A stretch of DNA of 64,000 nucleotides from Corynebacterium sp. ACRPH (GTDB lineage Bacteria > Actinomycetota > Actinomycetes > Mycobacteriales > Mycobacteriaceae), in NCBI RefSeq assembly GCF_022347285.1, contig NZ_JAKRND010000006.1:85652-149651 (forward strand), written 5' to 3'. Of this stretch, positions 7,964 to 16,313 are shown one piece after another (position 1 is the first letter of the stretch; each line of letters opens with the position of its first letter). A program made the position numbers and the translations under genes. A model generated the notes under the pieces. It saw only the letters and a program-made list of their open reading frames with translations, ran no database searches and had not been told where the DNA came from.

Positions 7964-9124
7964 TCAGCCCCCCTCCGGCTCCAAACGCCGTCCGCACACC
8001 ACCCGCTCGAATTCTGCGAAAACATCGGCCGGGTCCAGGGACTCGAGAATCCGGGCATTCGCCGGGCGATCCCAGTACGCGCCGCGCGCCTCTGCTCCCC
8101 CACTGGTCACAGCACCTTCACTGGCGGAAACCTCCGCAACTCGGTCAGCCACGGTAGTGCCGCGCATGAGGGAAGAGTCGGCTTCGACGTCCACGGTGGC
8201 GTCATAAAAAGAACAAGGAACGCGCCGCAACATCACCATGGCCGCGGCGAGGTCGTGGATCTGCGCACAATAGCCCACGCCGACCGACTGGTGGAATTCG
8301 AAGTAGAAGCGGAGGGCGTCGCCGAGGAGGGTCGCCAATTCTGGGCGCGTGGGGCGCAGCGCTTGCTGCCACCTGCGCAAACGTTCGGGATAGAGCAGGA
8401 CTTGCTCGGTGACGTTAAGCGGGCAGATCGTCGGCAGCGGGCGGGTGGAGGCGGGAGCATCGGCGGACGCAGGAGTGATGGCGGGAGCGGCGAAAACTTC
8501 CTTCAGCGCGTGGGGGTCGACCCAGGCATTCCACTCCGCCGTCGGCGTGGTGTTGCCAGGGTAGTTAAAGGCACCGGTCATCAGGGCTATCTCGGCTCCA
8601 GCCGCGCCACCTCTAGCCGTGCCACCCCCTGCCTCGCTTTCCCAATTGCCGGCCAAAACCTCCGGCGCATGCCGCAACGCCCAGGCAAGGTTCGTAGCCG
8701 GACCAGCAATCAGAATGTGCGACGCCCCACGCCACGCATCCACCGCTGCCCGCGCACTCTCAGCTGCGCCTGTCACAACCCCCTTATCCAGAGGTAAATA
8801 ATAACCTAAACCTTTTTCTCCGTGCGTTTCCGGAGTAGTCGTCAATGGAACCTTCAGTGGCGCCCGTGCCCCCGCCACCGCGGGCACCTCCGCCGCCCCA
8901 GCCAGCCGCAGAACCTCCGCGGAATTCACCGCCGCCTGCCGCACGGTCGTATTCCCCGCGCTGGTCGTGACCGCTAAATCAATCTCCCCGGCGGAATGCA
9001 GACCAGCCAGATAGATCAGCGCCAGACTGTCGTCAATCCCCGTATCTACATCCGCAACAACGCGCGGTTTTTCTGTTTTCGCCGAGTTTAAATCTTGACT
9101 CATCGAAGTCCGAAAATCTTTCAT
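7964..9124 (-). CDS. Nucleoside hydrolase (inosine/uridine-preferring family)
   Basis: 386 residues. The family's calcium and ribose-binding motif DVDTGIDDSLAL lies near residue 25, with a conserved TTSAGNTT after it. These enzymes cut the N-glycosidic bond of ribonucleosides for salvage of base and ribose. The protein is somewhat longer than the usual 310-340 residues, with Ala/Gly-rich inserts (for example ESEAGGGTARGGAAGA). The start at 9124 lacks a clear ribosome site; MSQDLN at 9103 is an alternative. It is divergent from the TetR gene with fewer than 50 bp between them. The exact substrate cannot be read. Confidence 0.83.
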   Translation of the reverse strand: MKDFRTSMSQDLNSAKTEKPRVVADVDTGIDDSLALIYLAGLHSAGEIDLAVTTSAGNTTVRQAAVNSAEVLRLAGAAEVPAVAGARAPLKVPLTTTPETHGEKGLGYYLPLDKGVVTGAAESARAAVDAWRGASHILIAGPATNLAWALRHAPEVLAGNWESEAGGGTARGGAAGAEIALMTGAFNYPGNTTPTAEWNAWVDPHALKEVFAAPAITPASADAPASTRPLPTICPLNVTEQVLLYPERLRRWQQALRPTRPELATLLGDALRFYFEFHQSVGVGYCAQIHDLAAAMVMLRRVPCSFYDATVDVEADSSLMRGTTVADRVAEVSASEGAVTSGGAEARGAYWDRPANARILESLDPADVFAEFERVVCGRRLEPEGG

Positions 9125-9152
9125 TATTGTTTAGTTAATAGGGTTTAAGTCT

Positions 9153-9167
9153 TATACAATGAAGCCT
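9153..9167 (+). promoter_or_regulatory. -10 element of a probably leaderless tetR transcript
   Basis: TATACAAT (9153-9160) ends seven bases before the ATG at 9168. A transcript starting at the usual distance from this -10 box would begin on the A of that ATG, a common arrangement in corynebacteria. This favours the start at 9168 over the ATG at 9159, which overlaps the -10 box itself. Confidence 0.5.
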
Positions 9168-9878
9168 ATGGCCCACGACAATGGAAGCTCGCTAGAAGCT
9201 TCAAATAATTACCCACGTGGCACCGCAGCTACTCACTCAAAAGAATCACTCTCTCCAAAAGCTGCGGCCCGTCGCGCAGATATCCTAGATGCCGCCCGCA
9301 AGGTGTTCACCACCGATGGTTACCACCACACTAAGCTGACGAAGATTGCGGAGGTGGCCGGCTGTTCTGTCGGCACCCTATACACGTATTTCGAGGACCG
9401 CCAGGACCTCCTCATGAACGTGCTAGCCAGCGTCGAGGAAGATCTGAACCCCACGCTCGACGATAGCTTGCTAAGTATTGATGACGCCCGCGCTACGGTG
9501 ATCCACAGCAACCGTGAGTTCGTGCGCTTCTACGCGAACAACGCAGGGGCTATGAACCTGGTTGCGCAATCTTCCCAGTTCAGCCCGGAACTCGCGGATC
9601 GACAGATGCAGATCGCTAAGCAGATGGTTGGCCGCAACCGCCGGATGCTGGAGGCGATGATTGCTAAAAGCATGATTCCGCCGCTGGAGGATGTGGAGTA
9701 CACCGCTGCCGCTATTGCTGCGATGTTCACCCGCTTCTGCCATGCCACTTTTATTCAGGGCTTCTACGAGGTCACCGATGAAAACCGTGACGAGATTGTG
9801 GAGCGCACGATCAAGACTCTGAGCCTCATGACTTTCCGCATGGTCGGCATGGAGGACACGAAGCCCGGGGAGCTCTAA
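9168..9878 (+). CDS. TetR family transcriptional regulator
   Basis: 236 residues. The N-terminal helix-turn-helix is clear: RRADILDAARKVFTTDGY, then TKLTKIAEVAGCSVGTLYTYF and ED(R)QDLL. The ligand-binding C-terminal part resembles regulators of fatty-acid or acyl-CoA genes only in a general way. The start is taken at 9168 because of the leaderless promoter. It is divergent from the nucleoside hydrolase and lies about 1 kb before an SDR/acyl-CoA dehydrogenase/phosphotransferase operon, which it may control (inference only). Confidence 0.9.
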   Translation: MAHDNGSSLEASNNYPRGTAATHSKESLSPKAAARRADILDAARKVFTTDGYHHTKLTKIAEVAGCSVGTLYTYFEDRQDLLMNVLASVEEDLNPTLDDSLLSIDDARATVIHSNREFVRFYANNAGAMNLVAQSSQFSPELADRQMQIAKQMVGRNRRMLEAMIAKSMIPPLEDVEYTAAAIAAMFTRFCHATFIQGFYEVTDENRDEIVERTIKTLSLMTFRMVGMEDTKPGEL

Positions 9879-9912
9879 GGCAAACCCGGAAGCCCCTTAG
9901 GCGGAGCCATCT

Positions 9913-10722
9913 TTAGCGGTAGCGGCGCAACGGGCGGCCGCCCGATGCATCCGGAGTGTCCAGGTGCGCGTGTTCGTTGAAGCTCAGCAGCTGAGCCTTA
10001 CCCGCACTCCGGACACTAAACACGCTCACTGAAGCAGTGAAGATGTTGTTGATCAGCCGCGTCCAGTCGGCGCCGATGAGCTCAGCCGCGCACATGGAGA
10101 TCGGCCCGCCAGAGGTAACCACCACGACTGGTTGATCGCCTGCGGCAAGCGAGGTGGCGTCCAAAAAACCTTGCCTGACCTGCGCGGCGAAAGAGTCGAA
10201 TGCAGGGGTGGAGCGCCACTCGCGCAGGGCGGCGTCGATGGCACGGCCGAGCAAACGGTTGTGCTCCTTCATTCCCCCGGGGGTATCGCACGCGGCTTCG
10301 TAGGCTCGGCGGATCTCCGCAAGCTTGTCCGGGTGCGCGCGGAAGTAGGGGGCCAGCACGTCGTCGGAGCTAAACTCGCGCCACTGCTCCACGGTGCGAA
10401 TGTCCTGCGGTTCCAGACCCGCGGCCTCCAGCTCCGCACGAACACCTTCGGCCGTGCTGAGCTGCCGACCGAGCGGTCCGGACAAAACCACTGGCCGCGC
10501 TGCCCCCTCGCCCGTGGCGCTCTCCCGCGCTGCACTCCCGCGAGCACCCCGGCCTGCCCCACCAATGCGCGCGGCCAAGCTGCGCCCGGTCGCCGCGGCC
10601 TGCTCGTGCCCGAGGGGTGTCAGGCGGTCGTAGGTTTCCTCCATGGCGCCGTCTGCGACATCGCTGGTGTGCAGGCCCCCAGAGTTCGCCTGCCCATGGC
10701 GAACCAGGTACAAAATCCCCAT
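9913..10722 (-). CDS. Histidine phosphatase (phosphoglycerate mutase-like) protein
   Basis: 269 residues. The N-terminus LYLVRHGQANSGG carries the RHG motif with the catalytic His. A second His appears in the family's C-terminal region in altered form (VVVTSGGPISMCAAEL), where typical members read SHGG; here TSGG lacks that His, so the phosphatase activity is uncertain. An Arg/Gly/Ala-rich insert (GGAGRGARGSAARESATGEG) sits between the second strand and the rest. The substrate is unknown. It is on the opposite strand to both neighbours. Confidence 0.8.
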   Translation of the reverse strand: MGILYLVRHGQANSGGLHTSDVADGAMEETYDRLTPLGHEQAAATGRSLAARIGGAGRGARGSAARESATGEGAARPVVLSGPLGRQLSTAEGVRAELEAAGLEPQDIRTVEQWREFSSDDVLAPYFRAHPDKLAEIRRAYEAACDTPGGMKEHNRLLGRAIDAALREWRSTPAFDSFAAQVRQGFLDATSLAAGDQPVVVVTSGGPISMCAAELIGADWTRLINNIFTASVSVFSVRSAGKAQLLSFNEHAHLDTPDASGGRPLRRYR

Positions 10723-10901
10723 TTTCTAGAACTCCAAACTTTTCTAAGCCTCAGGCCAGTCTCCCTCACTTACACCCGAATTTCTTTAGTTTTGCGATCC
10801 TTCAGTTTTGCAGCCCGCCACCTGCTTATGATGCGAGTCACAACTCAATCCCAACATCCCTACTCAAATCCCGTACCCAACACCTGCTAAGGACCCCTTG
10901 A

Positions 10902-11753
10902 ATGAGTAAATACGACTACGCCGGGCTGACCGCCATCGTCACCGGCGGCACCCGAGGCATCGGGCACGCCACCGCACTACAGCTCGCAGCCAGTGGCGCG
11001 AACGTGGTCATCACCGGCCGCAAGCCAGAGACCGTCGTCCCTGCCGCCGAGGAACTGCAGGCAGCCGCCCGAGAGCAAAACCCGGACGCGGGTCGCGTGA
11101 TCGGCATCGCCGCCCACGTTGCGGACCCGGAGGCAGCGAAGAAGGCCTGCACCCAAGCGGTCGAGGAATTCGGTCGTCTAGATGTACTCATCAACAACGC
11201 GGGCACGAACCCCGCCTTCGGCCCCGTGCACAAGCAGTCCGCGGAAATCATGACGAAGGTTTTCCAGATCAACACCATCGGGCCAGTCATCTGGACCAGT
11301 GCCGCCATCGCGGCAGGCCTCGGTAAGGCTGCCGGCACTGACACCGCTGACCGCGGCCCCGCCGGCGCGGTCGTGAACGTCTCCAGCATCGGTGCCCTGT
11401 CCATGGAGGACTACATCGGCGTGTACAACGCCTCCAAGGCTGCCCTGCTGCACCTGACCAAGCAGATGGCCCGCGAACTGGCGCCACGCATCCGCGTAAA
11501 CAGCATCTCCCCCGGCGTGGTCCGCACCAAGCTCTCGGAGGCGCTGTGGAAGGAGAACGAAGACTCCACCTCCACCCTGATCCCCGCTGGCCGCATCGGC
11601 GAGCCAGAGGACATCGCCGATGCCATCGCCTTCCTGGCGGCACCCACCAGCTCCTGGCTCACCGGTGAGAACCTCGTGGTCGACGGCGGAATGCTCGTGG
11701 GCAACAAAACCATTGACGTGACTGCCCCCCGGAAATACCAGCGCTCAGGATAA
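10902..11753 (+). CDS. Short-chain dehydrogenase/reductase (FabG-like)
   Basis: 283 residues with a classical SDR fold: cofactor motif TGGTRGIG (14-21), the NNAG motif (LINNAGTNP), catalytic Ser in [14 protein letters not shown] for the Tyr-Lys pair, and SPGVVRT. The C-terminus has the usual [18 protein letters not shown] precedes the ATG. It is the first gene of an operon with an acyl-CoA dehydrogenase (41-bp gap) and an APH-like protein, a set seen in other actinobacteria for breakdown of unusual or branched acyl-CoAs. The substrate is not known; a 3-hydroxyacyl-CoA is possible. Confidence 0.88.
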   Translation: MSKYDYAGLTAIVTGGTRGIGHATALQLAASGANVVITGRKPETVVPAAEELQAAAREQNPDAGRVIGIAAHVADPEAAKKACTQAVEEFGRLDVLINNAGTNPAFGPVHKQSAEIMTKVFQINTIGPVIWTSAAIAAGLGKAAGTDTADRGPAGAVVNVSSIGALSMEDYIGVYNASKAALLHLTKQMARELAPRIRVNSISPGVVRTKLSEALWKENEDSTSTLIPAGRIGEPEDIADAIAFLAAPTSSWLTGENLVVDGGMLVGNKTIDVTAPRKYQRSG

Positions 11754-11794
11754 GCCCTCTGACGGACAATCTGGCGTCGAAAGGTAAGAAAACA

Positions 11795-13048
11795 GTGGAC
11801 TTCCAGCACAGCGAACGGTCCTTGGAATACCAAGGCAAGCTCACCGAATTCATGGACGAGTGCATCTACCCAGCCGAAGCCGTGTACGAGCAGCAGATGC
11901 GCGAATCCGGCGACCCGCACCACTTCCCCGCCATCCTCGACGAGCTGAAGGCCGAGGCGAAGAAGCGCGGCCTGTGGAACCTCTTCCACCCTCACCTCGG
12001 AGCTGGAGGCACTGGTGGCGCTGACGGCACAGGTGCCGACAGCAACCGCCCCGGCCTGACCAATGCCGAATACGCGCCCCTGGCGGAGATCATGGGCCGG
12101 TCCATGCACCTGGCCCCCGAGGCCTGCAACTGCAACGCACCTGATACCGGCAACATGGAGGTCTTCGAGCTCTACGGCACCGACGAGCACCGGGAAAAGT
12201 ACTTAGAGCCCCTGCTCAGCGGCGAAATCCGCTCGGCGTTTGCCATGACGGAGCCGGGCGTGGCTTCCAGCGATGCCACCAACGTGCGCATGAGCATGGA
12301 GCGCACCGACGGCGGCTACGTGCTCAACGGCCGCAAGTGGTTCACCTCCAACGGCATGCACCCGCACCTGAAGGTGATGATCGTGATGGGCAAGACCAGC
12401 CCGGATGCGGAGGTCCACCGCCAGCAGTCCATGCTCGCCGTCCCCGCGGACGCGCCTGGTGTGACGATCGTTCGCAACCTGCCGGTGTTCGGCTACCACG
12501 ACCGCGAAGGCCACGCGGAGGTCCACTTCAAGGATGTCTTCGTGCCGGATAAGGACATCCTCGGCGGCGAGGGCATGGGCTTTAAGATCTCCCAGGATCG
12601 CCTGGGGCCGGGCCGCATCCACCACTGCATGCGCGCCATCGGAATGGCCGAGCGCGCCCTGGAGCTCATGTGCACCCGCGCCATGTCCCGCACCGCTTTC
12701 GGCAAGCCTTTGGCCAACCGCGACAACATCCGCGACCAGATCGCCCAGGCTCGCATCGACATCGAGCAAGCTCGCCTGCTGACCATGAAGGCCGCCTGGA
12801 TGATGGACACGGTGGGTAACAAGGCCGCCCGCCAGGAGATCGCCGCCATCAAGGTGGCCGCCCCAGCGATGGCGCTGCGGATCGTTGACCAGGCTATTCA
12901 GGTGCACGGCGGGGAGGGCGTCACCGACGACACTCCCCTGGCCGCCATGTGGGCGGGCCTGCGCACCCTGCGCTTGGCCGACGGCCCGGATGAGGTGCAC
13001 CGCATGACCATCGCCCGAGCAGAATTGAGGAAGTATCGTGACAACTAA
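11795..13048 (+). CDS. Acyl-CoA dehydrogenase (ACAD10/11-like group)
   Basis: 417 residues from a GTG at 11795. FAD-binding landmarks include [15 protein letters not shown] and GRKWFTSNG. The C-terminal region has the [16 protein letters not shown] motif. It oxidises an acyl-CoA to the trans-2-enoyl-CoA and passes electrons to electron-transfer flavoprotein. The closest named group by motif and context is the ACAD10/11 type, because the next gene encodes the phosphotransferase domain that is fused to this enzyme in animals. It overlaps that gene by 11 bp. Confidence 0.9.
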   Translation: MDFQHSERSLEYQGKLTEFMDECIYPAEAVYEQQMRESGDPHHFPAILDELKAEAKKRGLWNLFHPHLGAGGTGGADGTGADSNRPGLTNAEYAPLAEIMGRSMHLAPEACNCNAPDTGNMEVFELYGTDEHREKYLEPLLSGEIRSAFAMTEPGVASSDATNVRMSMERTDGGYVLNGRKWFTSNGMHPHLKVMIVMGKTSPDAEVHRQQSMLAVPADAPGVTIVRNLPVFGYHDREGHAEVHFKDVFVPDKDILGGEGMGFKISQDRLGPGRIHHCMRAIGMAERALELMCTRAMSRTAFGKPLANRDNIRDQIAQARIDIEQARLLTMKAAWMMDTVGNKAARQEIAAIKVAAPAMALRIVDQAIQVHGGEGVTDDTPLAAMWAGLRTLRLADGPDEVHRMTIARAELRKYRDN

Positions 13049-14132
13049 CTCTGGTCGTTCCGGCGCCGCGGGCGCCCCTAGCCCTTTTTCTGACGCCCAC
13101 CTGGCCAGCTGGCTGCACGACGTAGCCGGACTGGAAGGCGGCGCGGACGGAATCTCCCTGCAGCGCATCGGCGCGGGGCAATCGAACCTGACGTACCTAG
13201 CCACGGATTCCCAGGGCAAGCGCGTGGTTGTGCGCCGTCCACCCCTGGGCACGCTGACCGCCAGCGCCCACGACGTTGTCCGCGAGGGCAAGATCATGGC
13301 AGCCCTGGAGAATACGGATGTGCCGGTGCCGAAGATCTTCGGCAGCTCGATGGACTGGGAGGAAAACCACGAAGAGCAGGTAGCCGACGTGCCGGTGATC
13401 GCCATGTCCGCCATCGACGGGGTGACCGTCAACTCCATGAAGGTTGCGGACAGCATCACGCCCGAGGTGCGCGGCAAGATCGCCGACGGGCTGATCGACT
13501 CGATGGCGGCGATCCACAGCGTGGATCTGAAGTCGGTTGGTTTGGACGACTTGGCGTCCCACAAGCCCTACGCCCCACGGCAGCTACGGCGCTGGACGGG
13601 CCAGTGGGATAAGACAAAAACCCGCGAGCTGCCGGCGCTAGACGAACTGACGCAGCTGCTGGTGGCGAAGATCCCGGAGCAGGACGAGACCGTGCTCGTC
13701 CACGGCGACCTGCACATCGGCAACATCATTGCGGACCCGGATACCGGGAAGATCAACGCGGTGGTGGATTGGGAGCTGACGACGCTCGGCGACCCGCTGT
13801 CGGACATCGGCTCCCTGATGGCGTATTGGCCGGTGAAGAACGGCCTGCAACTGCCTGGCTTCGAGGCCGCACTGGCTGACGGCTTCCCCAGCCCGGAGGC
13901 ACTGGCGGAACGCTACCTGCAGAAGGCAGGGAAAGATTCCGACCGCGACCGCCAGGCGCTGGCCTACTGGCACGTGCTGGGGCTGTGGAAGGTCGCCATC
14001 ATCGTGGAGGGCGTGGTGCGCCGTGTGATGAATAACCCCTCCAACCAGGCCATTTCCGGCGCCCCAACGCAGGAGATGGTGGAGTGGATCGTTAACCAGG
14101 CGGAGGTTACGGCCCGCGAATACGGGCTGTAG
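13038..14132 (+). CDS. APH-like phosphotransferase, ACAD10/11 partner
   Basis: 364 residues from a GTG inside the end of the acyl-CoA dehydrogenase gene, suggesting coupled translation. It has an aminoglycoside phosphotransferase/choline kinase fold: Gly-rich [17 protein letters not shown] for the ATP lysine region, the catalytic loop [13 protein letters not shown] and the metal-binding [17 protein letters not shown]. In animals a homologous domain is fused to an acyl-CoA dehydrogenase, where it phosphorylates 4-hydroxyacyl-CoAs. The operon order here makes the same role plausible. It is unlikely to be an antibiotic-resistance enzyme. Confidence 0.85.
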   Translation: MTTNSGRSGAAGAPSPFSDAHLASWLHDVAGLEGGADGISLQRIGAGQSNLTYLATDSQGKRVVVRRPPLGTLTASAHDVVREGKIMAALENTDVPVPKIFGSSMDWEENHEEQVADVPVIAMSAIDGVTVNSMKVADSITPEVRGKIADGLIDSMAAIHSVDLKSVGLDDLASHKPYAPRQLRRWTGQWDKTKTRELPALDELTQLLVAKIPEQDETVLVHGDLHIGNIIADPDTGKINAVVDWELTTLGDPLSDIGSLMAYWPVKNGLQLPGFEAALADGFPSPEALAERYLQKAGKDSDRDRQALAYWHVLGLWKVAIIVEGVVRRVMNNPSNQAISGAPTQEMVEWIVNQAEVTAREYGL

Positions 14133-14145
14133 CCGCAACACTCCC

Positions 14146-14577
14146 CTAGTCCACCATCAGGGACTCATCATCGCTGGCCAACAACCGGCCAGCATTCTTG
14201 CCGAGCATGAGGGTGTAGATCTGCTCAATGTGGATCAGCACCGCCATCTTCGGTGGGTTGTGCCCCTTTTCCTCGGCGAACTTCACCGCCGCGTCCCACA
14301 CCGGCCCTTCGTGGAACAGTTCTGCTGGACCGATAAACCGGTACCCGTCTAGCTCTGCCCAATCCACGACCGCCACAGCGGCCTTTGAACCGGCCCGCAG
14401 GTTTTCCAGGTGTTGCCGGCCGGTGTTTTCGTTATAGATCAACGTTTCGTCATCCCACACGCGCAAGCTGCGTTTCGGACCAATGTCCGGCAGTAGCGTT
14501 TCACCATCGGTGACAGTTGCCAGGTAGGGCAGCTGTGCATCGATCATGTCTTTCATTTCTTGGGTTAGCTTCGCCAC
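14146..14577 (-). CDS. Pyridoxamine 5'-phosphate oxidase-like split-barrel protein
   Basis: 143 residues. The fold signature is weak but readable: LPYLATVTDGETLLPDIGPKRS, YNENTGRQHLENLRAGSKAAVAVVD, and YRFIGPAELFHEGPVWDAA, typical of small FMN- or heme-binding split-barrel proteins. The function is unknown. It is convergent with the APH-like gene and divergent from nrdI, with which it shares a 212-bp region containing repeated AAGTTC elements, so both may answer to one regulator. Confidence 0.75.
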   Translation of the reverse strand: MAKLTQEMKDMIDAQLPYLATVTDGETLLPDIGPKRSLRVWDDETLIYNENTGRQHLENLRAGSKAAVAVVDWAELDGYRFIGPAELFHEGPVWDAAVKFAEEKGHNPPKMAVLIHIEQIYTLMLGKNAGRLLASDDESLMVD

Positions 14578-14635
14578 GAGCTCTTTCCTTTCTTCTCTCT
14601 GGCGTATTCCGCGCTACGCAGCCGCGTGCGCGGTG

Positions 14636-14712
14636 TGAACTTGGATACATCAGGCACCCTACACAAAAGTTCAATACATTGTTGTTGTAAAGTTCGGGTC
14701 ATTGAACTTTTG
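14636..14712. promoter_or_regulatory. Repeated AAGTTC elements between the FMN-type gene and nrdI
   Basis: CAAAAGTTCAAT (14664-14675) and ATTGAACTTTTG (14701-14712) form a perfect 12-bp inverted repeat with a 25-bp spacer. The hexamer AAGTTC also occurs at 14690-14695 and, inverted, at 14637-14642, giving four copies in 76 bp. This looks like an array of operator half-sites. It does not match the NrdR box. Confidence 0.45.
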
Positions 14713-14789
14713 GAAGCTAGTTTCATGGATATTCACCCCAATGACCAACCAGCCCCGACTAGCAACAAGCTGTAAAGGACCTCTCCCCA

Positions 14790-15233
14790 ATGCAACAGAC
14801 CACGGTCACGCAGCCACGCATTGTCTACTTCTCCTCTACCTCCGAAAACACCCGCCGATTCGTCGACAAGCTGGACATTCCCGCCCGCCGCATCCCCCTG
14901 CGGCGTAAGGAACCGGAGCTCATCGTCGACGAGCCCTATGTGCTCATCACCCCGACTTATGGCGGAGGCGACCCGCGGAAAGCGGTGCCCAGGCAAGTCA
15001 TCACCTTCCTCAACAATCCACATAACCGCTCTCTCATCAGGGGTGTGATCACCAGCGGAAACAGGAACTTCAGCACAGCCTACTGCTGCGCCGGACCAAC
15101 CATCGCCGCCAAGTGCCGAGTACCGGAGCTCTATCGCTTTGAGTTGCTCGGCACGGCCCGCGATGTTGCCCGCGTTCGGGAAGGCATCCGGGAGTTCTGG
15201 GATCGGACTGGCGGAGAGATGTGGCGTCCATAA
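14790..15233 (+). CDS. nrdI: Flavodoxin-like NrdI, activator of class I b/e ribonucleotide reductase
   Basis: 147 residues. The FMN-binding loops are present: [13 protein letters not shown] near the N-terminus, [14 protein letters not shown], and [14 protein letters not shown]. NrdI supplies superoxide to the NrdF subunit. For class Ib it assembles the dimanganese-tyrosyl cofactor; for class Ie it drives hydroxylation of the radical tyrosine. AAGGAC lies eight bases before the ATG. nrdF follows after 58 bp. No nrdH or nrdE is present, unlike the usual nrdHIE order. Confidence 0.93.
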   Translation: MQQTTVTQPRIVYFSSTSENTRRFVDKLDIPARRIPLRRKEPELIVDEPYVLITPTYGGGDPRKAVPRQVITFLNNPHNRSLIRGVITSGNRNFSTAYCCAGPTIAAKCRVPELYRFELLGTARDVARVREGIREFWDRTGGEMWRP

Positions 15234-15291
15234 GACAGAGCAATAAGACACAAGCAAAAAGACACGATCGAGAAGAATCAGAAAGGAAACA

Positions 15292-16308
15292 ATGAGCTAC
15301 CTCACGCGCTCCCAAACCCCACCCCAATGGCCGCACAACCCCGCCCGGCCACTGCGGCCGGTGAATTGGAACCGGCTGGACGACCAGAAGGACCTGGAGA
15401 TCTGGCAGCGGCTGACCAGCAACTTCTGGCTGCCGGAGAAAGTACCGCTGTCCAACGACCTGCCCACCTGGAACGCACTGACGGACGCAGAACGCGAGCT
15501 GACCACCAAGGTATTCACCGGGCTCACGCTGCTGGATACCGTGCAGGCGACCGTTGGCGAGATCAGCCAGATCCCGGATGCCCGCACCGAACACGAACAA
15601 GCGGTCTACGCAAACATCGCCTTTATGCAGGCCGTTCACGCGCGCAGCTACAGCAGTGTATTCAGCACAATGTGCAGCAGCGAGGAAATCAACGCCGCGT
15701 ACACCTGGGCCATCGGCAACCCAGCCCTGCAGCGCCGAGCGACGGCAGTGATGCAGCACTACTACGGGGACGACCCACTCAAGCGGAAGGTCGCCGCCAC
15801 GCTGCTGTCCTCCCTGCTGCTGTACGCCGGGTTCTACCTACCGCTGTGGTTTAGCTGCCGTGGCACGCTGATGAATACAGCCGACATGATCCGGCTGATC
15901 CTGCGGGACAAGGCCGTCCACGGGTACTACTCGGGATACAAATTCCAGCGAGGGCTGGAGGCCCACCCGGAGCGCTCGGCGGAACTCGAGGAGTTCACGT
16001 TCGCGCTAGTGGAGGAACTTCTGGAGCTGGAGAAGGAGTATTCCGGAGACCTGTACGGCGGGACCCTACCCGAAGAGAAATCGCTGATCGACGGCGTGAT
16101 GGCCTTCGTGCACTACAACGCGGATAAGGCGCTGATGAATCTGGGGTATCCACCGCAATACGAAGAAGAAGCGGCAAAAACGGAGCCGGAGATCATCGCC
16201 GCCCTGGCGCCGGATTCCAACGAAACACACGACTTCTTTAGCGGCTCCGGATCCTCCTACGTGATCGGGCGGGCGGAATCAACGGAGGAGGATGACTGGG
16301 ATTTCTAG
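15292..16308 (+). CDS. nrdF: Class Ie ribonucleotide reductase radical subunit (NrdF, QSK variant)
   Basis: 338 residues with the NrdF ferritin-like fold. With a constant offset of 15 from Salmonella NrdF numbering, Asp82, His116, His210 and the radical Tyr120 are kept, but the three metal-binding glutamates are replaced: Gln113 (FMQAVHARSY), Ser173 (TLLSSLLLYAGF) and Lys207 (RDKAVHGYY). This Gln-Ser-Lys set is the signature of class Ie subunits, which work without metal using a DOPA radical made from the tyrosine. nrdI is directly upstream. The catalytic NrdE partner must be encoded elsewhere, and a normal NrdF may also exist in the genome. An AAAGGAA ribosome site precedes the ATG. Confidence 0.92.
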   Translation: MSYLTRSQTPPQWPHNPARPLRPVNWNRLDDQKDLEIWQRLTSNFWLPEKVPLSNDLPTWNALTDAERELTTKVFTGLTLLDTVQATVGEISQIPDARTEHEQAVYANIAFMQAVHARSYSSVFSTMCSSEEINAAYTWAIGNPALQRRATAVMQHYYGDDPLKRKVAATLLSSLLLYAGFYLPLWFSCRGTLMNTADMIRLILRDKAVHGYYSGYKFQRGLEAHPERSAELEEFTFALVEELLELEKEYSGDLYGGTLPEEKSLIDGVMAFVHYNADKALMNLGYPPQYEEEAAKTEPEIIAALAPDSNETHDFFSGSGSSYVIGRAESTEEDDWDF

Positions 16309-16313
16309 CGCCG

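Noticed and set aside
10788..10820. Two 15-bp similar segments (TTTAGTTTTGC / TTCAGTTTTGC)
   Set aside because: Too short and in AT-rich sequence; may be chance.
12203..13564. Long open frame antisense to the acyl-CoA dehydrogenase
   Set aside because: Spans two genes on the other strand, low-complexity translation; a shadow.
14578..14789. NrdR box upstream of nrdI
   Set aside because: The repeats here are AAGTTC-based and do not match the NrdR pattern of two 16-bp boxes.
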